Below, in pieces: positions 33,406 through 41,421 of a stretch of 64,000 nucleotides of DNA. This stretch comes from VRUE01 sp963747765 (GTDB taxonomy: Bacteria; Actinomycetota; Thermoleophilia; Solirubrobacterales; 70-9). Location: contig CAVVGH010000007.1 of the NCBI GenBank assembly GCA_963747765.1, forward strand, positions 248,001 through 312,000, read 5' to 3'. The translations under genes and the position numbers were made by a program. The notes below the pieces were generated by a model. It saw only the letters and a program-made list of their open reading frames with translations, ran no database searches and had not been told where the DNA came from. Positions within the stretch are counted from its first letter, which is position 1; each line of letters starts with the position of its first letter.

Positions 33406-34146
33406 GTGCCGCCCCACCGACTTAGACGGGTAATGCTCCCCCAGAGACGAGAGATCGCAAGCGTCGTGGTGTGCGAGGACGACGCGGTTACGCTGGATTT
33501 GCTCTGCGATCACCTGGTTGCCGACCGCTTCGGGGTGCTGCCAGCGCCCAGCGCCTCCGATGCGCTGCGACTCTGCCGCTTCAAGCAGCCCGATCTGATG
33601 CTGCTCGACCTGACCCTTCCCGATGCGGCGGGCTTGGACGTCCTGCGCGAGATCCGCGAAGCGGACGGGGTCTCCTCACGCTTCAACTCGAAGCTGCCGG
33701 TGATCGTCCTCACCGGGCGCGGTACGGACGACGACCGCGTGCGCGGTCTTGACTTCGGTGCCGACGACTACGTTGTCAAGCCCTTCCACTATCCGGAGCT
33801 GCGGGCTCGGATCGGCGCCGTGCTGCGCCGCGCCGCGACACGACGCGACGGCCCCTGCCGTGTGGGGGAGATCGTGGTCGATCCGGCGTTGCGGAAGGCG
33901 TGGGTCGGGCGTCAGGAGGTGCGGCTCTCCAACAAAGAGTTCTCGCTTCTGCGGGTGCTGGCTTCCGATCCGAGGCGGGTCTTCTCCAAGCGGGAGCTGC
34001 TGGAGGACATCTGGGGGTACCGCGCGCCGGCCCGCACCCGCACGCTCGACTCGCACGCGAGTCGCCTGCGGCGGAAACTCGATCACGGCGAGGGCCGCTA
34101 CGTCATCAACTGCTGGGGGTTCGGATACAGGTTGGTCGATGGATGA
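33406..34146 (+). CDS. OmpR/PhoB-family response regulator
   Basis: 246 aa. Receiver (SVVVCEDDAVTLDLL, phospho-acceptor Asp in LMLLDLTLPDAAG, lysine in YVVKPFHYPELRAR) plus winged-helix DNA-binding domain (VRLSNKEFSLLRVLASDPRR, RTLDSHASRLRRKL, GFGYRLV). GTG 33406 is chosen for the GGGGGGAG four bases upstream; ATG 33433 is possible. Overlaps the kinase gene by 4 bp (ATGA), and the pilus genes follow directly, so this pair likely controls the Tad locus. Confidence 0.92.
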   Translation: MPPHRLRRVMLPQRREIASVVVCEDDAVTLDLLCDHLVADRFGVLPAPSASDALRLCRFKQPDLMLLDLTLPDAAGLDVLREIREADGVSSRFNSKLPVIVLTGRGTDDDRVRGLDFGADDYVVKPFHYPELRARIGAVLRRAATRRDGPCRVGEIVVDPALRKAWVGRQEVRLSNKEFSLLRVLASDPRRVFSKRELLEDIWGYRAPARTRTLDSHASRLRRKLDHGEGRYVINCWGFGYRLVDG

Positions 34147-34871
34147 GCCACCTGGCGGCGATAGCAGCCGGCTGGCCGCTGGCCGCCTCGATGGCGGCCC
34201 TGGCTACAGCGCACGGCCTGCGTGTCGGGAGGCGGCGCAGCGCCCTGAACGAAGCACTGCACGAGCTGCGGCGCCCCCTGCAGGCGATCGCTCTGGCCAC
34301 GGGTCAGAAGCCGGCTGAGCTTGGGGGCATCGAAAGCTCGGTGCAGCTCGCGGCGGTCGCCCTGGAGCGACTCGACCGCCAGATCAACGGCGGGATCGCG
34401 AGAGACGCCCCCGAGCTTCTCGCGGTGCGCCCGGTGCTCGAGTCGGCCGTCGGCCGGTGGAAGGCGAGAGCGAATCTGGTTGGCGATTCGATCGCCCTGC
34501 GCTGGCGGGCGGGGCACGCGGTGGTGCGCGCCGATCGCGTCGAAATCGCACAGGCGCTGGACAACCTGATCGTCAACGCAATCGAGCACGGCGGCCCCTC
34601 GATAGTCGTCGACGCGCAGCTGCGCGTCGGTCGGCTGCGCATCTCGGTGGCGGATACCGGACGCGTCTCGCGGCCCGATTCGCGCTACGAGACCCCGGTG
34701 GAGGTCATCATGCGACTGCTGGGCCGGCGCCGGCACGGACATGGCCTCACCGTGGTTCGCCGCGTTGCGGCGTCCCACGACGGCCGTTTTGTGTTGCGTT
34801 GCTCCGAGCGGGGCTCGCTGGCCGTTTTGGAGTTGCCGCTGGCCGTCGCGGGCGGTGAGCTTGCGGCATGA
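34143..34871 (+). CDS. Small sensor histidine kinase, partner of the PhoB-like regulator
   Basis: 242 aa. One N-terminal hydrophobic segment (IAAGWPLAASMAALATA) without a recognisable sensor domain, a HisKA helix with the phospho-accepting His in ALHELRRPLQAIALATG, and a compact HATPase domain (N-box ALDNLIVNAIEHGG, G-box VADTGR, GHGLTVVRRVAASHDG). Unusually short, so input may come from partner proteins. Overlaps both neighbours by 4 bp. Confidence 0.88.
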   Translation: MSHLAAIAAGWPLAASMAALATAHGLRVGRRRSALNEALHELRRPLQAIALATGQKPAELGGIESSVQLAAVALERLDRQINGGIARDAPELLAVRPVLESAVGRWKARANLVGDSIALRWRAGHAVVRADRVEIAQALDNLIVNAIEHGGPSIVVDAQLRVGRLRISVADTGRVSRPDSRYETPVEVIMRLLGRRRHGHGLTVVRRVAASHDGRFVLRCSERGSLAVLELPLAVAGGELAA

Positions 34872-35521
34872 GCCGTCGCCGGCGTGCGCTGCTGTTCCTG
34901 CTGCTGGCTCTGGGGGCGGCTGTTGCCGCCGGAGCGGTGGCGGACGGCTACGGCTCGAAGATCGCTGGTCGGTACGGCCGGTTGCGTCCCGTGGTCGTGG
35001 TGAGCGCCGAGCTTCCGGCCGGGAAGCCGATCGACCCTGCCGACGTTGCCGGGGCGCTGAGCGTTCGTCGGGTGCCGGAGCGCTTTGTTCCCGGCGGCTC
35101 CCTGGTCGCTCCGGCTGAAGCGGTGGGCCTCGTGCCCGACGCCGTCCTGCCGGTGGGCTCCTATCTGCTGGCTGAGCAACTGCACGTTCGCAAGCGCAGG
35201 ACGCGCACCGCACACGGCCTTGGCGGGAATCGCCGCCCGGTCGAGATTTCGGTGAGCGGTGCGGATGCGCTGCTCGGCACGGGGCCGGTCCCAGCAGGTG
35301 CAAGGGTCGACGTCGTTGTGACCGGTGAAGGCGGGCTCGGGCGCGGTCACACCTATATCGCGGCGGCCGGAGTGCCGCTGCTGGCACTGCGGCCGGGGGC
35401 GGACGGACCGGGGCCGGGCGGGCTGGCGGCGGCGACGTTGGGGTTGACCAAGGAGCAGGCGCTGCGGTTGATCGCGGCGGACAGCTTTGCTCGCAAGCTG
35501 ACCCTGCTGCCGAGGAAGTGA
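34868..35521 (+). CDS. cpaB: SAF-domain pilus assembly protein (CpaB/RcpC-like)
   Basis: 217 aa. The N-terminal membrane anchor (ALLFLLLALGAAVAAGAVA) is followed by a SAF domain (about 40-105: VVVVSAELPAGKPIDPADVA and VPERFVPGG). A C-terminal region recalls the CpaB beta domain (ARVDVVVTGEG, YIAAAGVPLLAL, LTKEQALRLIAA). CpaB stabilises the Flp/Tad secretion apparatus. Position before cpaF supports this. Overlaps both neighbours by 4 bp. Confidence 0.82.
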   Translation: MSRRRRALLFLLLALGAAVAAGAVADGYGSKIAGRYGRLRPVVVVSAELPAGKPIDPADVAGALSVRRVPERFVPGGSLVAPAEAVGLVPDAVLPVGSYLLAEQLHVRKRRTRTAHGLGGNRRPVEISVSGADALLGTGPVPAGARVDVVVTGEGGLGRGHTYIAAAGVPLLALRPGADGPGPGGLAAATLGLTKEQALRLIAADSFARKLTLLPRK

Positions 35522-36672
35522 GCGAGGTGGGTGTACGACAGCGACACGTGGAGGAAGTGGCGACCTCGCTTCGGTCTCGCTTGATCGAGCGTCGCCGGGC
35601 CGGTGCCGGCGCCGGCGAGGAACCGCGCCGGGAGCTCGCGGACGAGGTGCGCGATCTGGTCGGCATCGAGGCTTCGCTGCTGAACGCCGCAGATCGCGAG
35701 GCGGTCTCCGCGCGGGTCCTGCGCGACACGGTTGGGCTCGGCCCGCTCGAGGATCTGCTCGCGGACCCGGCCGTCGAGGAGGTGATGGTGAACGGCCCGA
35801 AGGACGTCTACGTGGAGCGGGGTGGCAAGATCGAGCTCACCGACGTCGCGTTCGACGACGAGGAGGAGCTCCGCAACGCGATCGAGCGAATCCTCGCCCC
35901 GCTCGGCAGGCGAATCGACGAGCTGAGCCCGATGGTCGACGCCCGGCTTGGCGACGGCTCGCGCGTCAACGCGGTGATCCCGCCGCTGGCGATCGATGGC
36001 CCTGCCGTCTCGATCAGGCGCTTTGGCGCCCGGCGCCCGACGCCGCGAGAGCTGGTGGCGCTGGGCACGCTCACCGGTGCGCAGATCGAGCTCTTGGAGA
36101 AAGCCGTGGCCGGGCGCCGCAGCGTCCTGGTCAGCGGCGGGACCGGATCCGGCAAGACGACGTTGCTCAACGCGCTCTCGAGCTTCATCGCGCCAGCCGA
36201 GCGGGTGGTGACGATCGAGGACGCGGCCGAGTTGCGCCTCCAGCAACCGCACGTGGTGAGGTTGGAGAGCCGTCCTGCCAGCATCGAGGGAGGGGGAGAG
36301 GTGACGATCCGCGATCTGCTGCGCAACGCACTGCGGATGCGGCCCGACCGCATCGTGATTGGGGAGGTGCGCGGAGCCGAGGCGCTCGACCTGCTCACGG
36401 CGCTCAACACCGGTCACGACGGCGCGCTCTCCACCGTTCACGCGAACTCGCCCGTGGATGCTTTGAGCAGGCTCGAGATTCTGGCCCTGATGGCGGGCGT
36501 GGGACTTCCCCACGAGGCGATCGCCGAGCAGCTGCAGCGCGGGATCGATCTGGTCGTGCATCTGGAGCGTCGGCCTGACGGTATGCGGCAGGTGACCGAG
36601 ATCGCTGAGGTGACCCGGGTCGCGGGCGCCACCGCGACCCGGTCGCTGAGCCAGGCTCCGCTCGCGTCGTGA
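35518..36672 (+). CDS. cpaF: Tad pilus assembly ATPase CpaF/TadA
   Basis: 384 aa secretion ATPase of the type II/IV superfamily that powers Flp pilus extension. The N-terminal domain has GPLEDLLADPAVEEVMVNGP. Walker A is VSGGTGSGKTTLLNALSSF, the Asp box is TIEDAAELRLQQPHVVRLE, Walker B is PDRIVIGEVRGAEALDLL, and the His box is NTGHDGALSTVHANSP. Complete and apparently functional. Shorter at the N-terminus than many CpaF proteins. Confidence 0.95.
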   Translation: MSEVGVRQRHVEEVATSLRSRLIERRRAGAGAGEEPRRELADEVRDLVGIEASLLNAADREAVSARVLRDTVGLGPLEDLLADPAVEEVMVNGPKDVYVERGGKIELTDVAFDDEEELRNAIERILAPLGRRIDELSPMVDARLGDGSRVNAVIPPLAIDGPAVSIRRFGARRPTPRELVALGTLTGAQIELLEKAVAGRRSVLVSGGTGSGKTTLLNALSSFIAPAERVVTIEDAAELRLQQPHVVRLESRPASIEGGGEVTIRDLLRNALRMRPDRIVIGEVRGAEALDLLTALNTGHDGALSTVHANSPVDALSRLEILALMAGVGLPHEAIAEQLQRGIDLVVHLERRPDGMRQVTEIAEVTRVAGATATRSLSQAPLAS

Positions 36673-37526
36673 GCGGTGGCGCCGAAGCCCTGGTCGTCCT
36701 GGCCGGCGCTGTGGCCGGCGGTCTGGCCGCCCTGGCGGCGCGCGAGGCGGTGTTGGCAAGCCCCGCTGTCGTGGCCTGGTTACGACACGCCCTGGAGCCG
36801 CTGCGGCGGGCCGGGGAGGAGGGTTACGTGCCGTCGACGCTGGAGCGCCGCCGGCTTGCCGTGCTTGGCGCGATCGGCGCCCTGAGCGCGGGCTGGTTCC
36901 TTGTGGGAACGACGGTTGCCCTGCCGCTGGCGATCGCCGGCCCGGCACTGGCGGCATGGTTGGTACAGCGCCGCCGCCGTCGTTACCGCGCTGCGGTGGA
37001 GGGCGCGCTGCCGGGCATCGCTGCGGCAATTGCGGATTCGCTGACCGCCGGGTGCTCGCTTCGAACCTCGCTGTCGACCGCGGCGCCGACCTTCGAGGGG
37101 CCGGCTGCGGTCGAGCTGGCGCGACTCGGGGCCGAGCTCGACCTGGGGGCGCCCACGGTTGACGCCGTGGACACCTGGCGCCGGCGACTGCGCTCCGCAC
37201 GGGTCGATGCCTTCGCGGCCGCTCTGCTCAGTCAGCGGTTGGCCGGTGGCGATCTCGCGGGTCTCCTGCGCCGTTTTGCCGAGGGCGCGGAGGAGCAGGA
37301 CCGGACCGCCGAGGATGCCAGAGCGGCGACGGCGCAGGCGCGCTTCACCGGCCTGCTCGTCGTGGCGATGCCGAGCGGCGGTGCCGTCTTTGCCGAGCTG
37401 ATCCAGCCCGGATTCCTCGGCAGGGTGCTGGGAGAGCCGGCCGCCGCGATCCTGGTCGCGTTGGCGGCCGTGCTGCAGCTCGGTGGTTTCGTTGCGATTC
37501 GGCGCATGTCGCGGATGGTCGAATGA
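36669..37526 (+). CDS. tadB: Tad pilus inner-membrane platform protein TadB
   Basis: 285 aa, T2SSF (GspF-like) domain protein. Hydrophobic segments are at about 5-25, 70-105, and two near the C-terminus (LLVVAMPSGGAVFAELI, AAAILVALAAVLQLGGFVAI). The cytoplasmic T2SSF signature includes GALPGIAAAIADSLTAGCSLRTSL. The stop at 37526 is only 11 bp from the end of the IS110 transposase gene, so the insertion lies right behind it and separates it from tadC. Confidence 0.88.
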   Translation: MSGGAEALVVLAGAVAGGLAALAAREAVLASPAVVAWLRHALEPLRRAGEEGYVPSTLERRRLAVLGAIGALSAGWFLVGTTVALPLAIAGPALAAWLVQRRRRRYRAAVEGALPGIAAAIADSLTAGCSLRTSLSTAAPTFEGPAAVELARLGAELDLGAPTVDAVDTWRRRLRSARVDAFAAALLSQRLAGGDLAGLLRRFAEGAEEQDRTAEDARAATAQARFTGLLVVAMPSGGAVFAELIQPGFLGRVLGEPAAAILVALAAVLQLGGFVAIRRMSRMVE

Positions 37527-37537
37527 GACTCCCTGTG

Positions 37538-38749
37538 TCAACCCCCCACCATTTGAAGCCGTCGCAAATTGCCGTGTTTGGCAGGGTCATAGGCGACTCC
37601 GTCTTGCCAGCAGCGCCAGAGAACGCGCAGCCATGCGCGGCCGAGGACGCGGATCGCGTGGGAGTGGTCCAGGCCTCGTCCTCGTGCAGAGAGGTAGACG
37701 CCTCGCGCCCAGGGGTGATGGTGACGGGTGGAGTCGGCAAGGCACGCGACGGCGTCACGGAGCCGCTTGTCGCAGGCCCAGCGAAACCCGGCGACCTTGC
37801 GCTTGCCCGACTCCCTCGCCACAGGAGCCATGCCGGCGTCGGCCGCCAGCGCCTCGGCGTTCGGATAACGGGAGCGATCGTCGCCGATCTCCGCCACCAG
37901 CCGTGCGGCTGTGATCGAGGACTTGGGGTCCTTGAACAGCGGCAGGAAGACCTGTCCATCGGGGTGAGCGCGCACCGCGTCGGCGATCTGAGCGCTGAGC
38001 TCTGCGATCTGCTCGACGATCGGCTTCAACGCCGCGATCAGGCCGAGCACCGAAGAGCGTCGCGCCCGGGCCTCGATCTCACCTGCGCGTCCCTGCGGGG
38101 CCGTTCGCAGTCGCCCCAGCAGCTCCTCGGAGCTGCGCCGTCCCGAGTAACCGCTGCGATCCAGGAAGGCGGCCAGTCGCTTCTCGCCCAGACCGCGCGC
38201 ATCGGCGGGAGCCGGGTAGCGCTCCAGGAAGGCGAGGGAGATCGGCGAGTCGATGGCGGCGAACAGCCGCGCCGCACCGGGCCAGAAGGCATCCAGCTGC
38301 GCGCGCAGCTCGTTGGCGAGCCGGACCCTGGCGCCGACCAGATCTTCACGGCTGCGGGTGAGAACCCGCAGCGCCTTGGTCTCATCGGAATCCGGCGCAA
38401 GCGAGCGCAGGCGATGGGAATCGGTTCGGGCCAGCTCGGCCAGGACGAAGGCGTCGAAGCCGTCGGACTTCCCACCGGAGGCCTCATAGCGGGGTCGCGT
38501 CGCCTTCAGCTTGTTGGGGTGGACCGGCAAGACGGTGAAGCCGGCCGCGAGCAGGCGCTCGACGAGCAAGCCGTCGGGACGCTCGATCGCTACACGCACC
38601 ACGCCGAGGCCCCGCATGCGCTCGATCAGCCCTTCGATCCCAGCCTCGTCATGGGTGAAGAACTCACCGGCCAGCGTCCCGCCAGCCCCGTCGACGACGC
38701 AGAGCGCGTGCTCTGCACTGGCCCAGTCGATCCCCGCAAACCCCTCCAT
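37538..38749 (-). CDS. IS110-family DEDD transposase
   Basis: 403 aa. The RuvC-like N-terminal domain has D8 (GIDWA), E56 (AIERPDG), D96 and D99 (KSDGFDAFVLAEL), the DEDD spacing of the family. The central coiled-coil region is about 180-260. The C-terminal Transposase_20 domain (about 268-385) has LPLFKDPKSSITAARLVAEI and MAPVARESGKRK, where Ser314 would be the nucleophile. All key residues are intact, so the element may be active. ATG 38749 is preceded by GGGAGG. Confidence 0.95.
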   Translation of the reverse strand: MEGFAGIDWASAEHALCVVDGAGGTLAGEFFTHDEAGIEGLIERMRGLGVVRVAIERPDGLLVERLLAAGFTVLPVHPNKLKATRPRYEASGGKSDGFDAFVLAELARTDSHRLRSLAPDSDETKALRVLTRSREDLVGARVRLANELRAQLDAFWPGAARLFAAIDSPISLAFLERYPAPADARGLGEKRLAAFLDRSGYSGRRSSEELLGRLRTAPQGRAGEIEARARRSSVLGLIAALKPIVEQIAELSAQIADAVRAHPDGQVFLPLFKDPKSSITAARLVAEIGDDRSRYPNAEALAADAGMAPVARESGKRKVAGFRWACDKRLRDAVACLADSTRHHHPWARGVYLSARGRGLDHSHAIRVLGRAWLRVLWRCWQDGVAYDPAKHGNLRRLQMVGG

Positions 38750-39010
38750 CGGATACCTCCCTCGCTCGATTTCACTTTCGTTCGAGCCGGCCGCGAGGTA
38801 CCGTTGCGGTTGCTCATAGATTGGCGCTCTGGGGCGCCACTCCTTGTGGCCGCTTCAGGTGCCTCCGACCGTCGGGAGGCGCTGGTCTCATTCTGGCCCT
38901 CTACGGGGCTAGCGACGCTGGCGCTCTCCCAACGGCGGTCGGCTCTCTGTCCTTCCCGGGATTCTGCGTCGGCCTCCCTTCGGTCGGCCTCATCCAGATC
39001 TCAGAAAGAA
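38750..39010 (-). ncRNA. Candidate bridge RNA region of the IS110 element
   Basis: Non-coding stretch on the transposase strand upstream of its start, with several short inverted repeats (for example GGCCTCC with GGTCGGCC near 38970). No ORF fits. The call rests on the known genetic layout of IS110-group elements, where the recombinase-proximal non-coding end yields the guide RNA; the boundaries and loops are not determined here. Confidence 0.4.
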
Positions 39011-39027
39011 CGGGGGAAGGTTCTCCT

Positions 39028-39852
39028 ATGAGCCCGGCGACCCCACTCGTCGCGATCGCAACGGCCCTGCTGGTTGCCGCTATGCGCGAGCTGCTCGGGG
39101 AGCGGGAGCGAGAGCGCGATGGCTCTCTATTCGCCTTCGGCGCGGGACGGCGCGCGGCCGCGGCGGCGCTCAGACTGGGGCTCCCGAGCCGCCTCGCTCG
39201 CTCGGGACTTCAATCCCGGATACCGCTGTCAGCGGTTCTGCTTGCGAAGCTGGCCGGTGCGGCCGCCGGCGGATTGACGGCGTGGATCGCCGCGCCGGCG
39301 GCTCCGGGCCGAATCTCGCTGCTGGTCGCGATCGGGATGCCGGTGGCGGGCTTTCTCGTGCCGGACGCGCTGCTCGAGCGGGAGGCCAGGCGCCGGCACC
39401 GGCGCCTTGTGGCCGCCCTGCCCGATGCGCTCGATCTGCTTTCCGTCAGCTCGACATCGGGCCGCAGCCCGGTGGCGGGCTTTGCCGAGATCGCCCGGCT
39501 GGGGAGTGGGCCGCTCGCCGAGGAGCTGCGCGCGACTGTCGCCGAGCTGAGCTGCGGTCAGCCGGTCGGCGAGGCCCTGCGGTCGCTTCGCGACCGCGCG
39601 CCGGGCGGCGAGCTCGCGGCGCTCTGCGCCGCGATCGAGCGCTCCCGTCGCTTCGGCTCGCCCCTGGCGGACCAGCTCCGCCGGCAGTCGAGCTCGCTGC
39701 GCCGGGACCAGCACCGGGGAGTCGAGGAGCGAGCGGCGCGTGCCGCTCCAAAGATCCAGCTGGTTGTCGCCCTGGTGCTGGTCCCGTCGGTCCTGCTGAT
39801 GATCGCCGCGGGGCTGATCGCGAATGCCGAAACGCTGCTCGGAGGCTTTTGA
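39028..39852 (+). CDS. tadC: Tad pilus inner-membrane platform protein TadC
   Basis: 274 aa with a T2SSF domain: ALPDALDLLSVSSTSGRSPVAGF and GEALRSLRDRAPGGELAALCAAI. Hydrophobic segments are at about 1-20, 85-125 and 245-270. GGGGGAAGG lies upstream of ATG 39028. In an intact locus it would follow tadB directly; here the IS110 element lies between, so its expression now depends on read-through or on promoters in the IS. No pilin, prepilin peptidase or TadZ gene is present in the window. Confidence 0.85.
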   Translation: MSPATPLVAIATALLVAAMRELLGERERERDGSLFAFGAGRRAAAAALRLGLPSRLARSGLQSRIPLSAVLLAKLAGAAAGGLTAWIAAPAAPGRISLLVAIGMPVAGFLVPDALLEREARRRHRRLVAALPDALDLLSVSSTSGRSPVAGFAEIARLGSGPLAEELRATVAELSCGQPVGEALRSLRDRAPGGELAALCAAIERSRRFGSPLADQLRRQSSSLRRDQHRGVEERAARAAPKIQLVVALVLVPSVLLMIAAGLIANAETLLGGF

Positions 39853-39860
39853 GACCCTCG

Positions 39861-40691
39861 CTACTCGAGGGCCTCCTCCCGCAGGCGCGTGGCCACCGCG
39901 ACCGAGGCGTCGCGGATGGCGTCGAGCTCGGTGACGCTCTTCTTGTGACCGTTGACGTAGCAACAGAGCATCCCGTTGACCAGCTCGAAGGCAAACTTCT
40001 GGGGGGTGGAATCGGTGAGCCAGACGATGAAGGTCGGGGAGAAGACCTGACGCAGCCAGTTTGGGTCCTGGCCGGTTTCAACGAAGATCTCGTAGCGGTC
40101 GTCGAGCGCTTTGCTCTCGAGCGTGACGCGCTGTTTGGAGCGATGGAAAGCGTCCTCCAGCCGGTCCAGCGCGCGAAGCCCTGACCGGCGCTGGCAGAAC
40201 AGCTCAGGCAACCGGTCCGCGCACTCCGGAACGCCGGTCAGCCCGACGGTGTAGCGGTAGTAGCTGGTCTGGGTGTTGCCATCGCCGTCGGTGCTCTGCT
40301 CCTCGTAGGTGTAGAGGGCGAGGGTTCCGTCGACTCCGCCGCCCAACGGGCCGACCAGGGCGCGCTCCGCATAGCGGTCCTTGCCCTTGCGAAGCAGCGG
40401 GGTCGCCGGCGGCAGCGGCTCCTTGCCCGATGCGGTGAGTCCCCGTTCCGCCGCGTAGAAGCGGAAGAAGGCGTCCTCGGCTCTTGAGTCCGCGACCGCG
40501 AAGACGACGATCACTGCGAGGACGAAGGCCGCACCGGCGGCCGCCAGACCGATCGCAGGGCTCGTCAGGACAGCGCCCAGGACGCCGCCGGCAACCATCG
40601 CAGCGGCGATCGCGATCCAGGTGAGCGTCTTGCTCAGGAGCAGCTTGAAATAGAAGCCGCGCAGGTCGTCGGCGTCGTTTGGGGGCGTCAC
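39861..40691 (-). CDS. Membrane protein of unknown function
   Basis: 276 aa. Two adjacent transmembrane helices lie near the N-terminus (about 18-65: WIAIAAAMVAGGVLGAVL and LAAAGAAFVLAVIVVFAVA), followed by a soluble domain of about 200 residues (YRYTVGLTGVPECADRLPEL, DDRYEIFVETGQDPNWLRQVF). I do not recognise the family. GTG 40691 is preceded by TAGGTT 7 nt upstream. Convergent with tadC and divergent from the mraZ promoter; no functional link is evident. Confidence 0.8.
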   Translation of the reverse strand: MTPPNDADDLRGFYFKLLLSKTLTWIAIAAAMVAGGVLGAVLTSPAIGLAAAGAAFVLAVIVVFAVADSRAEDAFFRFYAAERGLTASGKEPLPPATPLLRKGKDRYAERALVGPLGGGVDGTLALYTYEEQSTDGDGNTQTSYYRYTVGLTGVPECADRLPELFCQRRSGLRALDRLEDAFHRSKQRVTLESKALDDRYEIFVETGQDPNWLRQVFSPTFIVWLTDSTPQKFAFELVNGMLCCYVNGHKKSVTELDAIRDASVAVATRLREEALE

Positions 40692-40698
40692 GGCGCTG

Positions 40699-40704
40699 AA
40701 CCTA
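40699..40704 (-). promoter_or_regulatory. -10 hexamer TAGGTT for the unknown membrane protein gene
   Basis: TAGGTT on the minus strand, 7 nt before GTG 40691. Confidence 0.55.
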
Positions 40705-40750
40705 TTCGATGCAAGGCGGCTTGCGCATGGGGGGCGTGAACAGATTGGTG

Positions 40751-40783
40751 TTGCAAAGTGGGAGAGAGTGGGGTACTGTGGTC
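40751..40783 (+). promoter_or_regulatory. dcw cluster promoter with MraZ operator repeats
   Basis: -35 TTGCAA (40751-40756), 17-bp spacer, -10 TACTGT (40774-40779). Three direct repeats TGGGA (40759), TGGGG (40769) and TGGTC (40779) occur with an exact 10-bp period across the spacer and -10. This is the layout of MraZ binding sites, so MraZ probably represses its own operon by covering the promoter. The leader to the mraZ ATG is about 95 nt. Confidence 0.8.
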
Positions 40784-40880
40784 CGCGAGTTGAAGCCCAG
40801 GACCGGGGTGGTGAGGCTCCTCCCACCTCATCACTCCGGTCCCAACTCTTTTCTCAGGTCGTCGAAAGGAAGCCACGGGG

Positions 40881-41324
40881 ATGGCATTTCGGGGTCTCTA
40901 CGAGCACAGCCTTGACTCCAAGGATCGCCTGACGGTTCCGTCCCGCTTCCGGGCGCCGCTGTCTGACGGCATTGTTCTGTCCAAGGGTTTCGACCCCTGC
41001 GTCTGGGTGCACACGACCGGGGAGTTCGAGCAGCTCTCCGAGCGCTTCCTCTCCCCACACAGCCCGTTTGGGAGCGATGCGCGCCTCCTGCGCCGCCGCT
41101 TCCATGGCGGCTCGTTTGACGAGAAGCTCGATTCCGCCGGCCGTATCCGAATCCCCAAGCCGCTGATCGAGCATGCCGGGTTGTCTGGCCCGTGTGTGGT
41201 GATCGGCGCGGGCGAGTACCTGGAGATCTGGAACGCCGAGGCCTGGGCAAGACAGGAGGCGGAGCTCGACGCCAGGGCGCCGGAGATCGCCGAGGGACTT
41301 GCCGGCAAGGGAGCGGCTGCGTGA
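40881..41324 (+). CDS. mraZ: Transcriptional regulator MraZ
   Basis: 147 aa made of two SpoVT/AbrB-like halves: FRGLYEHSLDSKDRLTVPSRF and FDEKLDSAGRIRIPKPLIEHAGL. It forms rings that bind TGGGN repeats at the head of the division/cell-wall cluster. AAAGGA precedes ATG 40881. First gene of the dcw operon; its target repeats are visible in the promoter. Confidence 0.97.
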   Translation: MAFRGLYEHSLDSKDRLTVPSRFRAPLSDGIVLSKGFDPCVWVHTTGEFEQLSERFLSPHSPFGSDARLLRRRFHGGSFDEKLDSAGRIRIPKPLIEHAGLSGPCVVIGAGEYLEIWNAEAWARQEAELDARAPEIAEGLAGKGAAA

Positions 41325-41421
41325 CATGGGATCCCGTGCGAACGCCGTGTGCCTGTCTCCCCTCGATGAGCCGATCGCGCACCAAGCCACCGTGAATGCA
41401 AATGCCGCAACCCTTGTGTAT

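Larger units (their letters stand above)
37527..39010 (-). mobile_element. IS110-family insertion sequence between tadB and tadC (ends approximate)
   Basis: Consists of the transposase (37538-38749) plus about 260 bp of non-coding DNA upstream of it. As usual for IS110 there are no obvious terminal inverted repeats, so the ends are estimated: the tnp-distal end within 11 bp of the tadB stop, the other end before the ribosome site of tadC (GGGGGAAGG at about 39012). In related elements the non-coding end upstream of the transposase encodes the bridge RNA that chooses donor and target DNA. Confidence 0.75.

Noticed and set aside
34098..35729. 543-codon open frame on the minus strand
   Set aside because: Antisense to the kinase, cpaB and cpaF genes; Ser/Arg/Pro-rich translation with no domain. 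Long shadow frames are expected at this GC content.
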